Of a stretch of 64,000 nucleotides of DNA, positions 34,378 through 42,179 are shown in pieces. The stretch is taken from the NCBI GenBank assembly GCA_963795795.1, contig CAWCJS010000003.1, positions 434,001-498,000 on the forward strand, read 5' to 3'. Positions within the stretch are counted from its first letter, which is position 1; the number at the start of each line of letters is the position of its first letter. The translations under genes were made by a program, and so were the position numbers. The notes beneath the pieces are model-generated. The model was not told the origin of the DNA. It saw only the letters and a program-made list of their open reading frames with translations, and did no database searches. The DNA is from Palsa-504 sp963795795. GTDB lineage: Bacteria; Actinomycetota; Actinomycetes; Streptosporangiales; Streptosporangiaceae.

Positions 34378-35811
34378 ATGGCTGACCGCGCGCTGCAGAA
34401 CTTCGTGAACGGCAAGTACACCGACGCCGCCGAGGGACGTACCAGCGATGTGGTCGACCCCAGTACCGGCGAGGTCTACGCCCACGCGCCGGTGTCCGGC
34501 CGGCAGGACGTGGACGCCGCGATGCAGGCCGCCGCGAACGCATTCGAGGGGTGGCGGGACAGCACCCCGTCCGAGCGCAGCCTGGCCCTGTTCCGGATCG
34601 CCGACGCGATCGAGCAGCGCGCCGACGAGATCGTCGAGGCCGAGACCCGCAACACCGGCAAGCCGGTCGCGCTGACCGCGTTCGAGGAGATTCCGCCCGC
34701 GGTGGACCAGATCAGGTTCTTCGCCGGGGCGGCACGGGTGCTCGAGGGGCGCAGCGCGGGCGAGTACATGCGCGAGCACACCTCGATGATCCGGCGCGAG
34801 CCGATCGGCGTGTGTGCCCAGGTGACGCCCTGGAACTACCCGATGATGATGGCGGTCTGGAAGTTCGCGCCCGCCATCGCCGCCGGCAACGCCGTCGTCC
34901 TCAAGCCGTCGGACACCACCCCCGTGTCCACCCTGCTGCTGGCCGAGATCGCCGCCGAGTTCCTGCCCCCGGGCGTGTTCAACGTGATCTGCGGTGAGCG
35001 CGACACCGGCCGGGAACTGGTCGCGCACAAGACCCCGGCCATGGTGTCGATCACCGGCTCGGTGCGGGCCGGCATGGAGGTCGCGCGCACCGCCGCCGAC
35101 GACCTGAAGCGCGTCCACCTCGAGCTCGGCGGCAAGGCGCCCGTCGTGGTCTTCGACGACGCGGACGTCGAGGCGGCCGCCGCGGGGATCGCCGGAGCGG
35201 GCTTGTTCAACGCCGGGCAGGACTGCACCGCGGCCACCCGGGTCCTCGCCGGCCCCGGCATCGCCGCCGACCTGACCGCCGCCCTCGGCGAGCAGGCCAG
35301 CAACACCAAGACCGGCGGGCTGGACGTGCCTGACGCCTACTTCGGCCCGCTGAACAACCCGAACCAGCTGGCCCGGGTGGAAGGCCTCGTCGAGCGCAGG
35401 CCCGCGTACTCCGAGCTGGTCACGGGCGGGCACCGGGTCGGGGCGCGCGGGTACCTGTACGCCCCCACCGTCGTGGCCGGCCTGCACCAGGACGACGAGA
35501 TGATCCAGGATGAGATCTTCGGCCCGGTGATCACGGTGCAGCGCTTCACCGACGAGGACGAGGCCGTCCGCTGGGCAAACGGCGTCCAGTACGGGCTGGC
35601 CTCGAGCGTGTGGACCAAGGACCACGGCCGCGCGATGCGGATGGCCAAGCGCCTGGACTTCGGCGCCGTGTGGATCAACACCCACATCCCGATCGTGGCC
35701 GAGATGCCCCACGGCGGGTTCAAGCACTCGGGGTACGGCAAGGACCTGTCCATGTACGGGTTCGAGGACTACACCCGCATCAAGCACGTGATGAGCTATA
35801 TCGGCAGCTGA
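34378..35811 (+). CDS. Gamma-aminobutyraldehyde dehydrogenase
   Basis: This NAD-dependent aldehyde dehydrogenase of the PatD/PuuC-like type oxidises 4-aminobutyraldehyde to GABA. Motifs are VTPWNYPMMMAVWKFAPAIAAGN, the NAD-site VLKPSDTTPVS, SITGSVRAG, the general-base Glu in HLELGGKAP (about residue 249), and the catalytic Cys in FNAGQDCTAATRV (about 283). MPHGGFKHSGYGKD is near the end. GGAGG precedes ATG 34378. Together with the divergent aminotransferase it would convert putrescine to GABA. Confidence 0.92.
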   Translation: MADRALQNFVNGKYTDAAEGRTSDVVDPSTGEVYAHAPVSGRQDVDAAMQAAANAFEGWRDSTPSERSLALFRIADAIEQRADEIVEAETRNTGKPVALTAFEEIPPAVDQIRFFAGAARVLEGRSAGEYMREHTSMIRREPIGVCAQVTPWNYPMMMAVWKFAPAIAAGNAVVLKPSDTTPVSTLLLAEIAAEFLPPGVFNVICGERDTGRELVAHKTPAMVSITGSVRAGMEVARTAADDLKRVHLELGGKAPVVVFDDADVEAAAAGIAGAGLFNAGQDCTAATRVLAGPGIAADLTAALGEQASNTKTGGLDVPDAYFGPLNNPNQLARVEGLVERRPAYSELVTGGHRVGARGYLYAPTVVAGLHQDDEMIQDEIFGPVITVQRFTDEDEAVRWANGVQYGLASSVWTKDHGRAMRMAKRLDFGAVWINTHIPIVAEMPHGGFKHSGYGKDLSMYGFEDYTRIKHVMSYIGS

Positions 35812-35821
35812 CGCCGGGGTA

Positions 35822-36739
35822 GTGCTACCGGACCGGGCCGTGGCGTGGGTGACGGACACGCTCGGCCCGGGCAGCAGGCTCCTGGCCGCCCGGCGGCTGC
35901 GACCGGGCAGCTGGCACGTTAACCACGCGGTCGACATCGTGTGCGCCGACGGCCGCGTCCGCCGGCTGGTGCTGCGGCGCTGGGCGCGGCCGGGCTGGGA
36001 GGCCGACGACCCCGACTACACCGTCGACCGCGAGGTCCGCGTGCTCGGGCTGCTCGCCGCGACTCCGGTACCCGCGCCGCAGGTCGTGGCCGCCGACCCC
36101 GCGGGCGCGCGCTGCGACGTGCCGGCCATCCTGCTGACCCGCCTGCCCGGCCATCCGCCGCGGCGGGCGGACGCCGAGGCCGAGGGGTTCGGCCGCCTGC
36201 TGGCGCAGACCCTGGCCCTGATCCACGCCGTGGGCGACCAGCCGCCGCGTCGGGCCCAGTCCGCCGTCGTCCCGTACCGCCTCTACTACGACCGCGCCCG
36301 GGCCGAGCCGGCCCGGTGGATGTCCGGGTCCCGGACCTGGGCCCGGGCCACCGCCGCGGTGCGCGAGGCGCCGCCGGCGGCCGCGGCGACCTTGATCCAC
36401 CGCGACTATCACCCGGAGAACACCCTGTGGTGGCGCGGCCGGCTGACCGGCGTGGTGGACTGGACGCAGGCCTCCTGGGGCCCGCCCGAGCTCGACGTGG
36501 CGCACATGCGGTGGAACCTGGCCGCCGACCACGGTCAGCGGGTCGCCGACGAGTTCCTGGCCTGCTACCGGGCCGTAACGGGCCGGGCGCTCGAGCACCA
36601 GCCGTACTGGGACCTCGTCAGCCTCCTCGATTTGCTGCTCGACGGCGACCCCGACGACCCCGGCGACCTCGGGCCCGATGACCGGCGCAACTTCGAGGCC
36701 TACGCCGAGGCCGCGCTCTCCCGGCTCCAGCCCCGCTGA
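35822..36739 (+). CDS. APH-family phosphotransferase
   Basis: This aminoglycoside-phosphotransferase-fold kinase has the Brenner motif LIHRDYHPENTLWWRGRLTGVVDWTQASWGPPELDVAHMRW, where the Asp in HRDYHPEN is catalytic and the Asp in VVDW binds magnesium. N-lobe segments (LVLRRW, DREVRVLGLL) precede it. The substrate may be an antibiotic, choline-like compound or macrolide; the sequence does not decide. It starts 11 bases after the aldehyde dehydrogenase and may be co-transcribed. Its 3' end overlaps the GNAT gene by 40 bases in converging orientation. Confidence 0.85.
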   Translation: MLPDRAVAWVTDTLGPGSRLLAARRLRPGSWHVNHAVDIVCADGRVRRLVLRRWARPGWEADDPDYTVDREVRVLGLLAATPVPAPQVVAADPAGARCDVPAILLTRLPGHPPRRADAEAEGFGRLLAQTLALIHAVGDQPPRRAQSAVVPYRLYYDRARAEPARWMSGSRTWARATAAVREAPPAAAATLIHRDYHPENTLWWRGRLTGVVDWTQASWGPPELDVAHMRWNLAADHGQRVADEFLACYRAVTGRALEHQPYWDLVSLLDLLLDGDPDDPGDLGPDDRRNFEAYAEAALSRLQPR

Positions 36740-37662
36740 GTGCGGGTGAGCTCGCGGAAGCCCACGGCCGGCAGGAAGGCGCGGTAGTCGTCGTAGCTGA
36801 GCCCGCCGGGATCGGTGCCCTCGAGCCAGGCGTAGTCCAGGATCCGGTCGACGCCCGCCAGGCGGAGCCAGTCGGCCGCCTGCCCCAGCAGCCAGGATCC
36901 GACCCGCTGCCGCCGGTACGCAGCGCTGACCCGCAGGTTCCCGACGTCGGCCCAGCCGCCGTGCCGGGCGGTTCGCTCGCCCTCGTCCAGCGTTTCGACC
37001 TCGACGTAGCCGACTTCCTCCGCGCCGAGCACGGCGGACAGTCGGCACCCGTTCAGCCCGACGGACCGGCGGACGGCCAGCCCCTCGAGCGGGGGCGCGG
37101 AAGGCTCGGGCAGGTCGTCGATCCTGGCCAGGTAGACGATCTCGGTGTGGCCGGTGTGGGCGAATCCGGCCCGCCGGTAGAGCGAGCGGATGTGCGGCCA
37201 CTGCTCGGGCACGCCGTAGACGCCGGGGACGGGCAGTTCCCCGCCCGCGTGCTGCCGCGTCACCCGCCAGGCCCCGAGCTGGTGCAGGCACGCGTTCATC
37301 AGCGCGGCCGCCGCGTCCCCCGCGTCGGGCCAGTACGGATTACCGGCCGGGGCGTGCGGCCAGTAGAGCAGCCAGTGGACCTCGCCGACGTCCCGGGCCG
37401 CCTGCCCGGCGCGCTCGTCGGGGTAGTGCCTGAGCAGGTGCGCGGCGGCGGCGACCCGGTTCTGCTGCTCGGCGACCAGGGTGACCCGCTCGCTCACCCA
37501 GGGGTCCTCGATGAACTCGCCGGGCTGGCGTTCCAGCGAGCCGAGGACGGTGTTCACCGACACGCTCATGCCGGGCACGACGGCCTCGGCGTGGGCGTTA
37601 ACGAGCTGCGTGAGCTGGTCGCGGTCATTGCGGCGGAACGGCCGCACCTGGATGGACGGCAT
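36700..37662 (-). CDS. GNAT family N-acetyltransferase
   Basis: The 320-residue protein has two GNAT-like halves. The C-terminal one contains the acetyl-CoA pyrophosphate loop in LRVSAAYRRQRVGSWLLGQAADWLRLAG. The N-terminal part (MPSIQVRPFRRNDRDQLTQLVNAH, VTLVAEQQNRVAAAAHLLRHY) looks like a degenerate second GNAT fold. The acceptor substrate is unknown. ATG 37662 is used. Overlapping convergence with the phosphotransferase gene is unusual in length. Confidence 0.82.
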   Translation of the reverse strand: MPSIQVRPFRRNDRDQLTQLVNAHAEAVVPGMSVSVNTVLGSLERQPGEFIEDPWVSERVTLVAEQQNRVAAAAHLLRHYPDERAGQAARDVGEVHWLLYWPHAPAGNPYWPDAGDAAAALMNACLHQLGAWRVTRQHAGGELPVPGVYGVPEQWPHIRSLYRRAGFAHTGHTEIVYLARIDDLPEPSAPPLEGLAVRRSVGLNGCRLSAVLGAEEVGYVEVETLDEGERTARHGGWADVGNLRVSAAYRRQRVGSWLLGQAADWLRLAGVDRILDYAWLEGTDPGGLSYDDYRAFLPAVGFRELTRTQRGWSRESAASA

Positions 37663-37680
37663 GACAGGCCTCCCGGGATG

Positions 37681-37691
37681 CCGAACGAGCG
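37681..37691 (+). repeat. Core of the dispersed motif in an intergenic region
   Basis: CCGAACGAGCG, the core shared with the copies at 2417, 5237, 21788 and 57035, lies between the GNAT and thioredoxin-like genes. Flanks differ here, so this copy is the weakest. Confidence 0.3.
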
Positions 37692-37757
37692 ATACTGGAG
37701 GCCGCTACCCGTGCGGTACAGGACCGATGTTAGCAACCGCCGGGGGAGGGAGCCGCG

Positions 37758-38057
37758 ATGAGACTGCAGATCCTGCACGTGCCGGGCTGCCCGGGCGCGG
37801 ACCTGCTGGAAACCCGGCTGGCGCCCCTGCTGGCGGCCCACCCCGGCGTCGAGCTCACCCGGCAGGTCCTGGCCGACCAGGCCGGCGCCGAACGGCTCGG
37901 CATGACCGGCTCGCCCACCCTGCTGGCCGACGGGGTCGACCCCTTCGCCCGTCCCGGGCAGCAGCCCTCGGTGTCGTGCCGCCTGTACCCCGACGAGCAG
38001 GGCCGCCAGGGACCGGCGCCCTCCCCGGATCAGCTCCGCCGGACCCTCGGCCTCTGA
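37758..38057 (+). CDS. Small thioredoxin-fold protein
   Basis: This 99-residue protein has a thioredoxin-like N terminus, LQILHVPGCPGADLLETRL, in which a single Cys replaces the CxxC pair, and the cis-proline segment GMTGSPTLLADGVDPFA. This pattern is seen in actinobacterial proteins annotated as thioredoxin-family or alkylmercury-lyase-like. A disulfide exchange role is not assured with one active-site cysteine; a second Cys occurs in SVSCRLY. A strong ribosome site (GGGAGGGAG) precedes ATG 37758. Confidence 0.75.
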   Translation: MRLQILHVPGCPGADLLETRLAPLLAAHPGVELTRQVLADQAGAERLGMTGSPTLLADGVDPFARPGQQPSVSCRLYPDEQGRQGPAPSPDQLRRTLGL

Positions 38058-38078
38058 CCGTGCGGCCAGCCGGGCGGG

Positions 38079-39149
38079 TCAGTCCGAGCCGGGGCGCTTC
38101 CAGACGTCCCGCTCGTGCATGAGCTCGATCTGCCGGTCGATGACCTCCCGGCGGTACTCGGCGTGCGTGTACGGGGCGCGGTCCAGGTACAGGTTCTTGG
38201 GGTAGACCGGCTGTTCGTAGATGACCTGGTACTGCTCGGTGGTGAGGTCCTTGATCCAGTTGTCCCACTGCGCGCTGGCCCGGAACTTCCGCAGCGCCTC
38301 GACGTCGATCGTCCCGGCGACCCACGAGGATCCCGCGCTGTAGTCGTGCCGGCCGACTACCTGGCCGCGGTAGTCGACCACCATAGACCCGCCGCCGAAG
38401 GTATCGATCGGGACGTCGGAGTCGGTGTGCAGGTAGTACGTGCCGACGTTGCACGCGATCAGGTAGAAGTTGTTGTCGAGCGCCCGCGCCCGGTTCTGGA
38501 TCTCGAACAGGCCGTTGCCGACGTGCGGGTGCGGGTACGGGCCGCGGTAGACCACCTCGGCGCCGTTCATCGCCAGGCCGCGGGCGTTCTCCGGGTACGA
38601 GCCCTCGTTGGCCATCAGGAACCCGAGCCGGCCGATCTCGGTGTCGACCACCGGGTAGAAGGCGTCGAGGTTGCGCCCGTACAGCTCGATCCACTTGTCC
38701 CAGACGTTGTGCGGGGTCACCGAGTGCTCGACCGGGAGCAGCGGCACCACCTTGTGGTGCCGCAAGATGATGTCGCCCTCGGGGCTGATGATGAAGCCGA
38801 TGTTGAAGAAGCGCCCGGGGAACTCCGGGTGGCGGGCCTTGGCCTGCGCCATCAGGTACGCGTTCCACTGGCGCGCCAGGGCGCCGAGCGCGTCGGTCTC
38901 GGGTCCGGGGATGTCGATCGCGCACTCGCGGGCGAACGTCTCGTGATCGAGGTCGAGGACCTCGTCGTTGAAGCCCTGCAGCGCGCCCTCGGGCACGGCG
39001 ATGAGGCGCACCGGCAGGTCGAGGCTTGATAGCCACGACGCGGCCTTGATCAGGTGCGATACGTGCTCGATGTTCACGGCGATCTCGTCACGGCGGCGGA
39101 TGCCGCGCATCGTGGGCACCAAGCCCACCGCCTGGTAGGGCTCGACCAT
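38079..39149 (-). CDS. Nitrilase-superfamily protein lacking the catalytic cysteine
   Basis: The fold is that of carbon-nitrogen hydrolases. RLIAVPEGALQGF contains the catalytic Glu, LRHHKVVPLLPVEHS contains the Lys, and GGGSMVVDYRGQVVGRHDYSAG is a late conserved strand. At the nucleophile elbow, where family members read G-x-x-x-C-x-D/E with PE to follow, this protein reads LGFLMANEGSYPENARGLAMNGAEVVYRG. The Cys position is Ala. DNA supports this directly (GCC codon). Either this is a pseudoenzyme or it uses another residue. It is divergent from the PNPOx-like gene. Start ATG 39149. Confidence 0.85.
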   Translation of the reverse strand: MVEPYQAVGLVPTMRGIRRRDEIAVNIEHVSHLIKAASWLSSLDLPVRLIAVPEGALQGFNDEVLDLDHETFARECAIDIPGPETDALGALARQWNAYLMAQAKARHPEFPGRFFNIGFIISPEGDIILRHHKVVPLLPVEHSVTPHNVWDKWIELYGRNLDAFYPVVDTEIGRLGFLMANEGSYPENARGLAMNGAEVVYRGPYPHPHVGNGLFEIQNRARALDNNFYLIACNVGTYYLHTDSDVPIDTFGGGSMVVDYRGQVVGRHDYSAGSSWVAGTIDVEALRKFRASAQWDNWIKDLTTEQYQVIYEQPVYPKNLYLDRAPYTHAEYRREVIDRQIELMHERDVWKRPGSD

Positions 39150-39180
39150 GACCTCATCCTAGGTCTGAGAGACTGACGCC

Positions 39181-39609
39181 ATGCCCCTGAACATGAGTCA
39201 CGAGGAGCGCGAGGTGTTCCTCGCCGGGTTGCACGTGGGGGTGCTCAGCGTCGCGTCGCAGGACGGCGGCGGCCCGCTGGCCGTCCCGGTCTGGTACACC
39301 TACGCACCCGGCGGCACCGTGAACGTGAGCACCGGCCGCGGCACGCGCAAGGCGGCGGCCATCCTGGCGGCCGGCCGGTTCACCCTGTGCGCCCAGGACG
39401 AGAACCCGCCGTACAAGTACGCCACCGTCGAGGGCCCGGTCGCCATCGACGAGGCTACCGAGGAGGAGCGGCGAGAGCTCGCCCGCCGGTACCTGGGCCC
39501 CGAGGGCGGCGACGCCTACATCGCGTCCGTCCCCGGCACCGACGAGATCATGCTCAGGCTGACGCCCGAGCACTGGCTCACCGCGGACTACGGCAAGGCA
39601 GACGCCTGA
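39181..39609 (+). CDS. Pyridoxamine 5'-phosphate oxidase-like (FDOR-B/F420 type) protein
   Basis: This 142-residue split-barrel flavin/deazaflavin-binding protein starts MPLNMSHEEREVFLAGLHVGVLSVASQDGGGPLAVPVWYTYAPGG and contains the cofactor-site segments VNVSTGRGTRKAAAILAAGRFTLCAQDENPPYKYATVEGP. Such actinobacterial proteins commonly bind F420 or FMN and reduce unsaturated substrates, or act as haem/biliverdin-type reductases. The cofactor here is inferred. It is divergent from the nitrilase-like gene with a 31-base gap, so the two share a promoter region. Confidence 0.85.
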   Translation: MPLNMSHEEREVFLAGLHVGVLSVASQDGGGPLAVPVWYTYAPGGTVNVSTGRGTRKAAAILAAGRFTLCAQDENPPYKYATVEGPVAIDEATEEERRELARRYLGPEGGDAYIASVPGTDEIMLRLTPEHWLTADYGKADA

Positions 39610-39896
39610 GCCCGGGCGGTTCCTGATTGTGACGGATCGCTTACGTCGAGCTTCTGCCTTGATCCGCGTGAGTATCCGCGTCGTTCCTCTGGGTAGGAAC
39701 AGGCCGACCATAGCGGCCCGGTGCCCGGCGGAACCCTGCGCCGCCGGGCACCACCATCCCCGCGGACCCGGCCCTGCGTAGCCTTCCCGATTCGATGGCC
39801 CCCGGACTCAGCTAAGACGATGATGCCGCGTACCGACAGGAGCGGCTCGGCCAGCGGCCCGCGCACGTCCACCACCGCAAGCTCGGAAATGTTCAT
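39588..39896 (-). CDS. Possible small protein coupled to the MFS gene
   Basis: ATG 39896 overlaps the stop of the upstream MFS gene (ATGA), the arrangement used by genuine gene pairs in this window. The first 35 residues (MNISELAVVDVRGPLAEPLL and IIVLAESGGHRIGKA) faintly resemble the start of bifunctional-nuclease (DUF151) proteins. The rest is Arg/Gly/Pro-rich, fits no domain, and the 3' end overlaps the PNPOx-like gene. It may be a truncated or frame-shifted remnant. It fills the otherwise empty 39610-39892 stretch. Confidence 0.3.
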   Translation of the reverse strand: MNISELAVVDVRGPLAEPLLSVRGIIVLAESGGHRIGKATQGRVRGDGGARRRRVPPGTGPLWSACSYPEERRGYSRGSRQKLDVSDPSQSGTARAQASALP

Positions 39897-41164
39897 GCCG
39901 CCTCCCCGGCTGCCACGTCATCGGCCCGGTACCGGATGAGACCGGGCAGCAAAGCGCACACCGCGGCCACCGCGCCGACGCAGATCAGCCCGCCCGAGAC
40001 GAGCGAGAACCGGACGCTCGTCAGGCTGGCCACGACTCCCGACCTGAGCTGGCCGGCCGGCGGCCCCACGCCGTAGCTCAGCAGCTCCACGCCCGCCAGC
40101 CGTCCGCGCAGGGCGTCCGGGATCGTCTGGTTCCACAGGGTCTGCCGGAAGATCCCGCTGATCATGTCGGCCGCGCCGGCCGCGACCAGGCAGCCCAGGG
40201 CGGCGGGCAAATCGGGGGAGAGGCCGAAGCCGGCCATCAGCAGTCCCCAGGCGCCGGCCGACAGCGCGATGGCCAGCCCGTGCCGGCGGATCCGGCCCAT
40301 CCACCCGCTGACGACGGTCACGCCGAGCGCTCCCGCCGACGGCGCCGCGAACATCAGCCCGGTCGCCCAGCGCGCGTGCAGGTCCGCCGCCACGAACGGG
40401 AACAGCGCGTTGGGGTAGGCGAAGATCATCGCGGCCAGGTCGGCCAGGTAGGAACCGAGCAGGTCCCGCCGGCCCGCGGCGTAGCGCAGCCCCGCGGTCA
40501 GGCCCCGCAGCGTCGCGTGCTCCGGTTCGGCCGCGCCCGGCAGCGGACGCAGCCGGGTGAGGAACCCGAACGAGATCACCAGGCTGGCCGCGTCGAGCCC
40601 GTACACCAGAGCTGGGCCCGGGGTCACGGCGAGGACGCCGCCGAGCGCCGAGCCGAGCAGGAAACAGGCGTTCGCCGACATCGAGAGCAGCGCCGCCGCG
40701 GCGGTCAGCTGGTCGCGGTCGACCAGCCGCGGGACCGAAGCGTCGAACGAGGGCCGCTGCAGCGACGCCACCGCCATCATCACGCCCGAGACCGCGTACA
40801 GCGGCCAGACCGCGGGATGCGGGAGCAGCGCGTTGAGCAGCAGGAGGAGGTCCAAGCAGGCCAGGCCCGCCTCACCCCAGCGCATCATCGCGCGCCGGTC
40901 AACGCGGTCCGCCAGCACCCCTCCGTACAACCCGAACACTACTAGCGGCACGAGCTCCACCGCGCCGAGCAGCCCGACCGCCAGCGGCGACCCGGTGAGC
41001 TGCTTGACCTGCACGAGCAGCGCCACCTCGACGGCCAGGGTGCCGAGCGCGGTGACGGTCCGGCTGGCGAAGACGAGCCGGAAGCCGGCCGAGGCCCGCA
41101 GCGGCGTCAGGTCCGGCCACAGCCTGGAGCCGCGGGCCGGCTCGGGTTCGGGCACGGCGCCCAC
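39893..41164 (-). CDS. MFS transporter
   Basis: This MFS_3/EntS-like exporter has about 12 membrane segments. The N-terminal motif is ASAGFRLVFASRTVTALGTLAVEVALLVQVKQLTGSPLAVGLLGAVELVPL, and the loop signature GGVLADRVDRRAMM follows. FRQTLWNQTIPDALRGRLAGVELLSYGVGPPAGQL is typical of the second half. GTG 41164 is taken as start; the frame is open further upstream but that part overlaps the divergent glycosylase gene. It resembles the MFS at 322-1644. Substrate unknown. Confidence 0.86.
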   Translation of the reverse strand: MGAVPEPEPARGSRLWPDLTPLRASAGFRLVFASRTVTALGTLAVEVALLVQVKQLTGSPLAVGLLGAVELVPLVVFGLYGGVLADRVDRRAMMRWGEAGLACLDLLLLLNALLPHPAVWPLYAVSGVMMAVASLQRPSFDASVPRLVDRDQLTAAAALLSMSANACFLLGSALGGVLAVTPGPALVYGLDAASLVISFGFLTRLRPLPGAAEPEHATLRGLTAGLRYAAGRRDLLGSYLADLAAMIFAYPNALFPFVAADLHARWATGLMFAAPSAGALGVTVVSGWMGRIRRHGLAIALSAGAWGLLMAGFGLSPDLPAALGCLVAAGAADMISGIFRQTLWNQTIPDALRGRLAGVELLSYGVGPPAGQLRSGVVASLTSVRFSLVSGGLICVGAVAAVCALLPGLIRYRADDVAAGEAA

Positions 41165-41255
41165 GCTAACACCCGCCGCCGCGCAGCCCTCATGATTTTC
41201 CCTGGCCTTCCCCGGGGCCCGCGAATTGTCATACGTACCTGGTAGACCTGCGGAT

Positions 41256-42176
41256 ATGGACATTGATGCCGCTACCGACAGTGCGGACCCCGAGAAGCTG
41301 CGGATGGTCGTCGACGGCCCGTTCTCCCTCACCGCCGCGGCCGCCTTCGGGTTCGGCCCCAGCACCGGCCGCCCCTACCCGTTCGATGACCTGATGCGGC
41401 TGGCGTTCGTGACCGACGACCTGCAGCACCAGGTGGGCGTCCTGCTGAGCCAGGAATCGGGCGGCGACCTCATCGCCGAGGTCAGCGGCGCCGATGACAT
41501 CGCCGCCGTGGACCACCAGATCCGCCGCATCCTGTCCGTGGACCGCCCGGCCGAGGGCTGGGTCGCCGCCGGTCACCGCGACCCGGTGCTCGGCGGCGTG
41601 CAGGCCGCGCACCCCGGCCTGCGCCCCGTCCTGTTCCACTCGCCGTACGAGGCCGCCGCCTGGGCGATGATCTCGCAGCGGCGGCACCGTAGCCAGGCCG
41701 CCTCGCTCCGGCGCCGCCTGTCGGCGGAAACCGGCCGGGCCTTCGAGCTGGCCGGGGTGACCGAGCACGCCTTCCCGCTGCCGGAGCGCTTGCTCGACCT
41801 CAGGGAGTTTCCCGGCCTGGAGCCGCAGCGGATCGAGCGGCTGCACGGCGTGGCCCGCGCCGCGCTGGCCGGGCAGCTTGACCCGGGCCGCCTGGCCGCG
41901 CTGGAGGCCGACGAGGCGATCGCGGAACTGCGGCGCATACCCGGGCTCGGCCCGGTCTACGCGGGCCTGGTCGAGCTGCGCTCCACCGGCGTGGGCGACG
42001 CGCTCACCCTGGCCGAGCCGCGCCTGCCGAGCTACCTGAAGCACTACTACGGCCTGCCGGAGGCGCCCGACGCCGAGACGATCCGGCGCCTCGCCGAACC
42101 GTGGCGGCCCTTCCGCACCTGGGCCGGGGTCCTGTTCCGCGTGGCGGGCGACCGCGATGGCCTGCCCTTCCAGTAG
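41256..42176 (+). CDS. HhH-GPD family DNA glycosylase-like protein (AlkA type)
   Basis: The protein has the two-part architecture of AlkA-like 3-methyladenine glycosylases. A beta-rich N-terminal domain (LRMVVDGPFSLTAAAAFGFGPSTG) is followed by the helix-hairpin-helix core (YEAAAWAMISQRRHRSQAASLRRRL, LREFPGLEPQRIERLHGVARAAL, LRRIPGLGPVYAGLVELRSTGV). The residue expected to be the catalytic Asp after the hairpin is not obvious: the segment reads DALTLAEPRLPSYLKHYYG. Activity is therefore uncertain. ATG 41256 is chosen. It is divergent from the MFS gene. Confidence 0.8.
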   Translation: MDIDAATDSADPEKLRMVVDGPFSLTAAAAFGFGPSTGRPYPFDDLMRLAFVTDDLQHQVGVLLSQESGGDLIAEVSGADDIAAVDHQIRRILSVDRPAEGWVAAGHRDPVLGGVQAAHPGLRPVLFHSPYEAAAWAMISQRRHRSQAASLRRRLSAETGRAFELAGVTEHAFPLPERLLDLREFPGLEPQRIERLHGVARAALAGQLDPGRLAALEADEAIAELRRIPGLGPVYAGLVELRSTGVGDALTLAEPRLPSYLKHYYGLPEAPDAETIRRLAEPWRPFRTWAGVLFRVAGDRDGLPFQ

Positions 42177-42179
42177 TCG

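Noticed and set aside
41165..41365. Upstream extension of the MFS frame
   Set aside because: It runs antisense across the start of the AlkA-like gene and is not family-like; GTG 41164 suffices.
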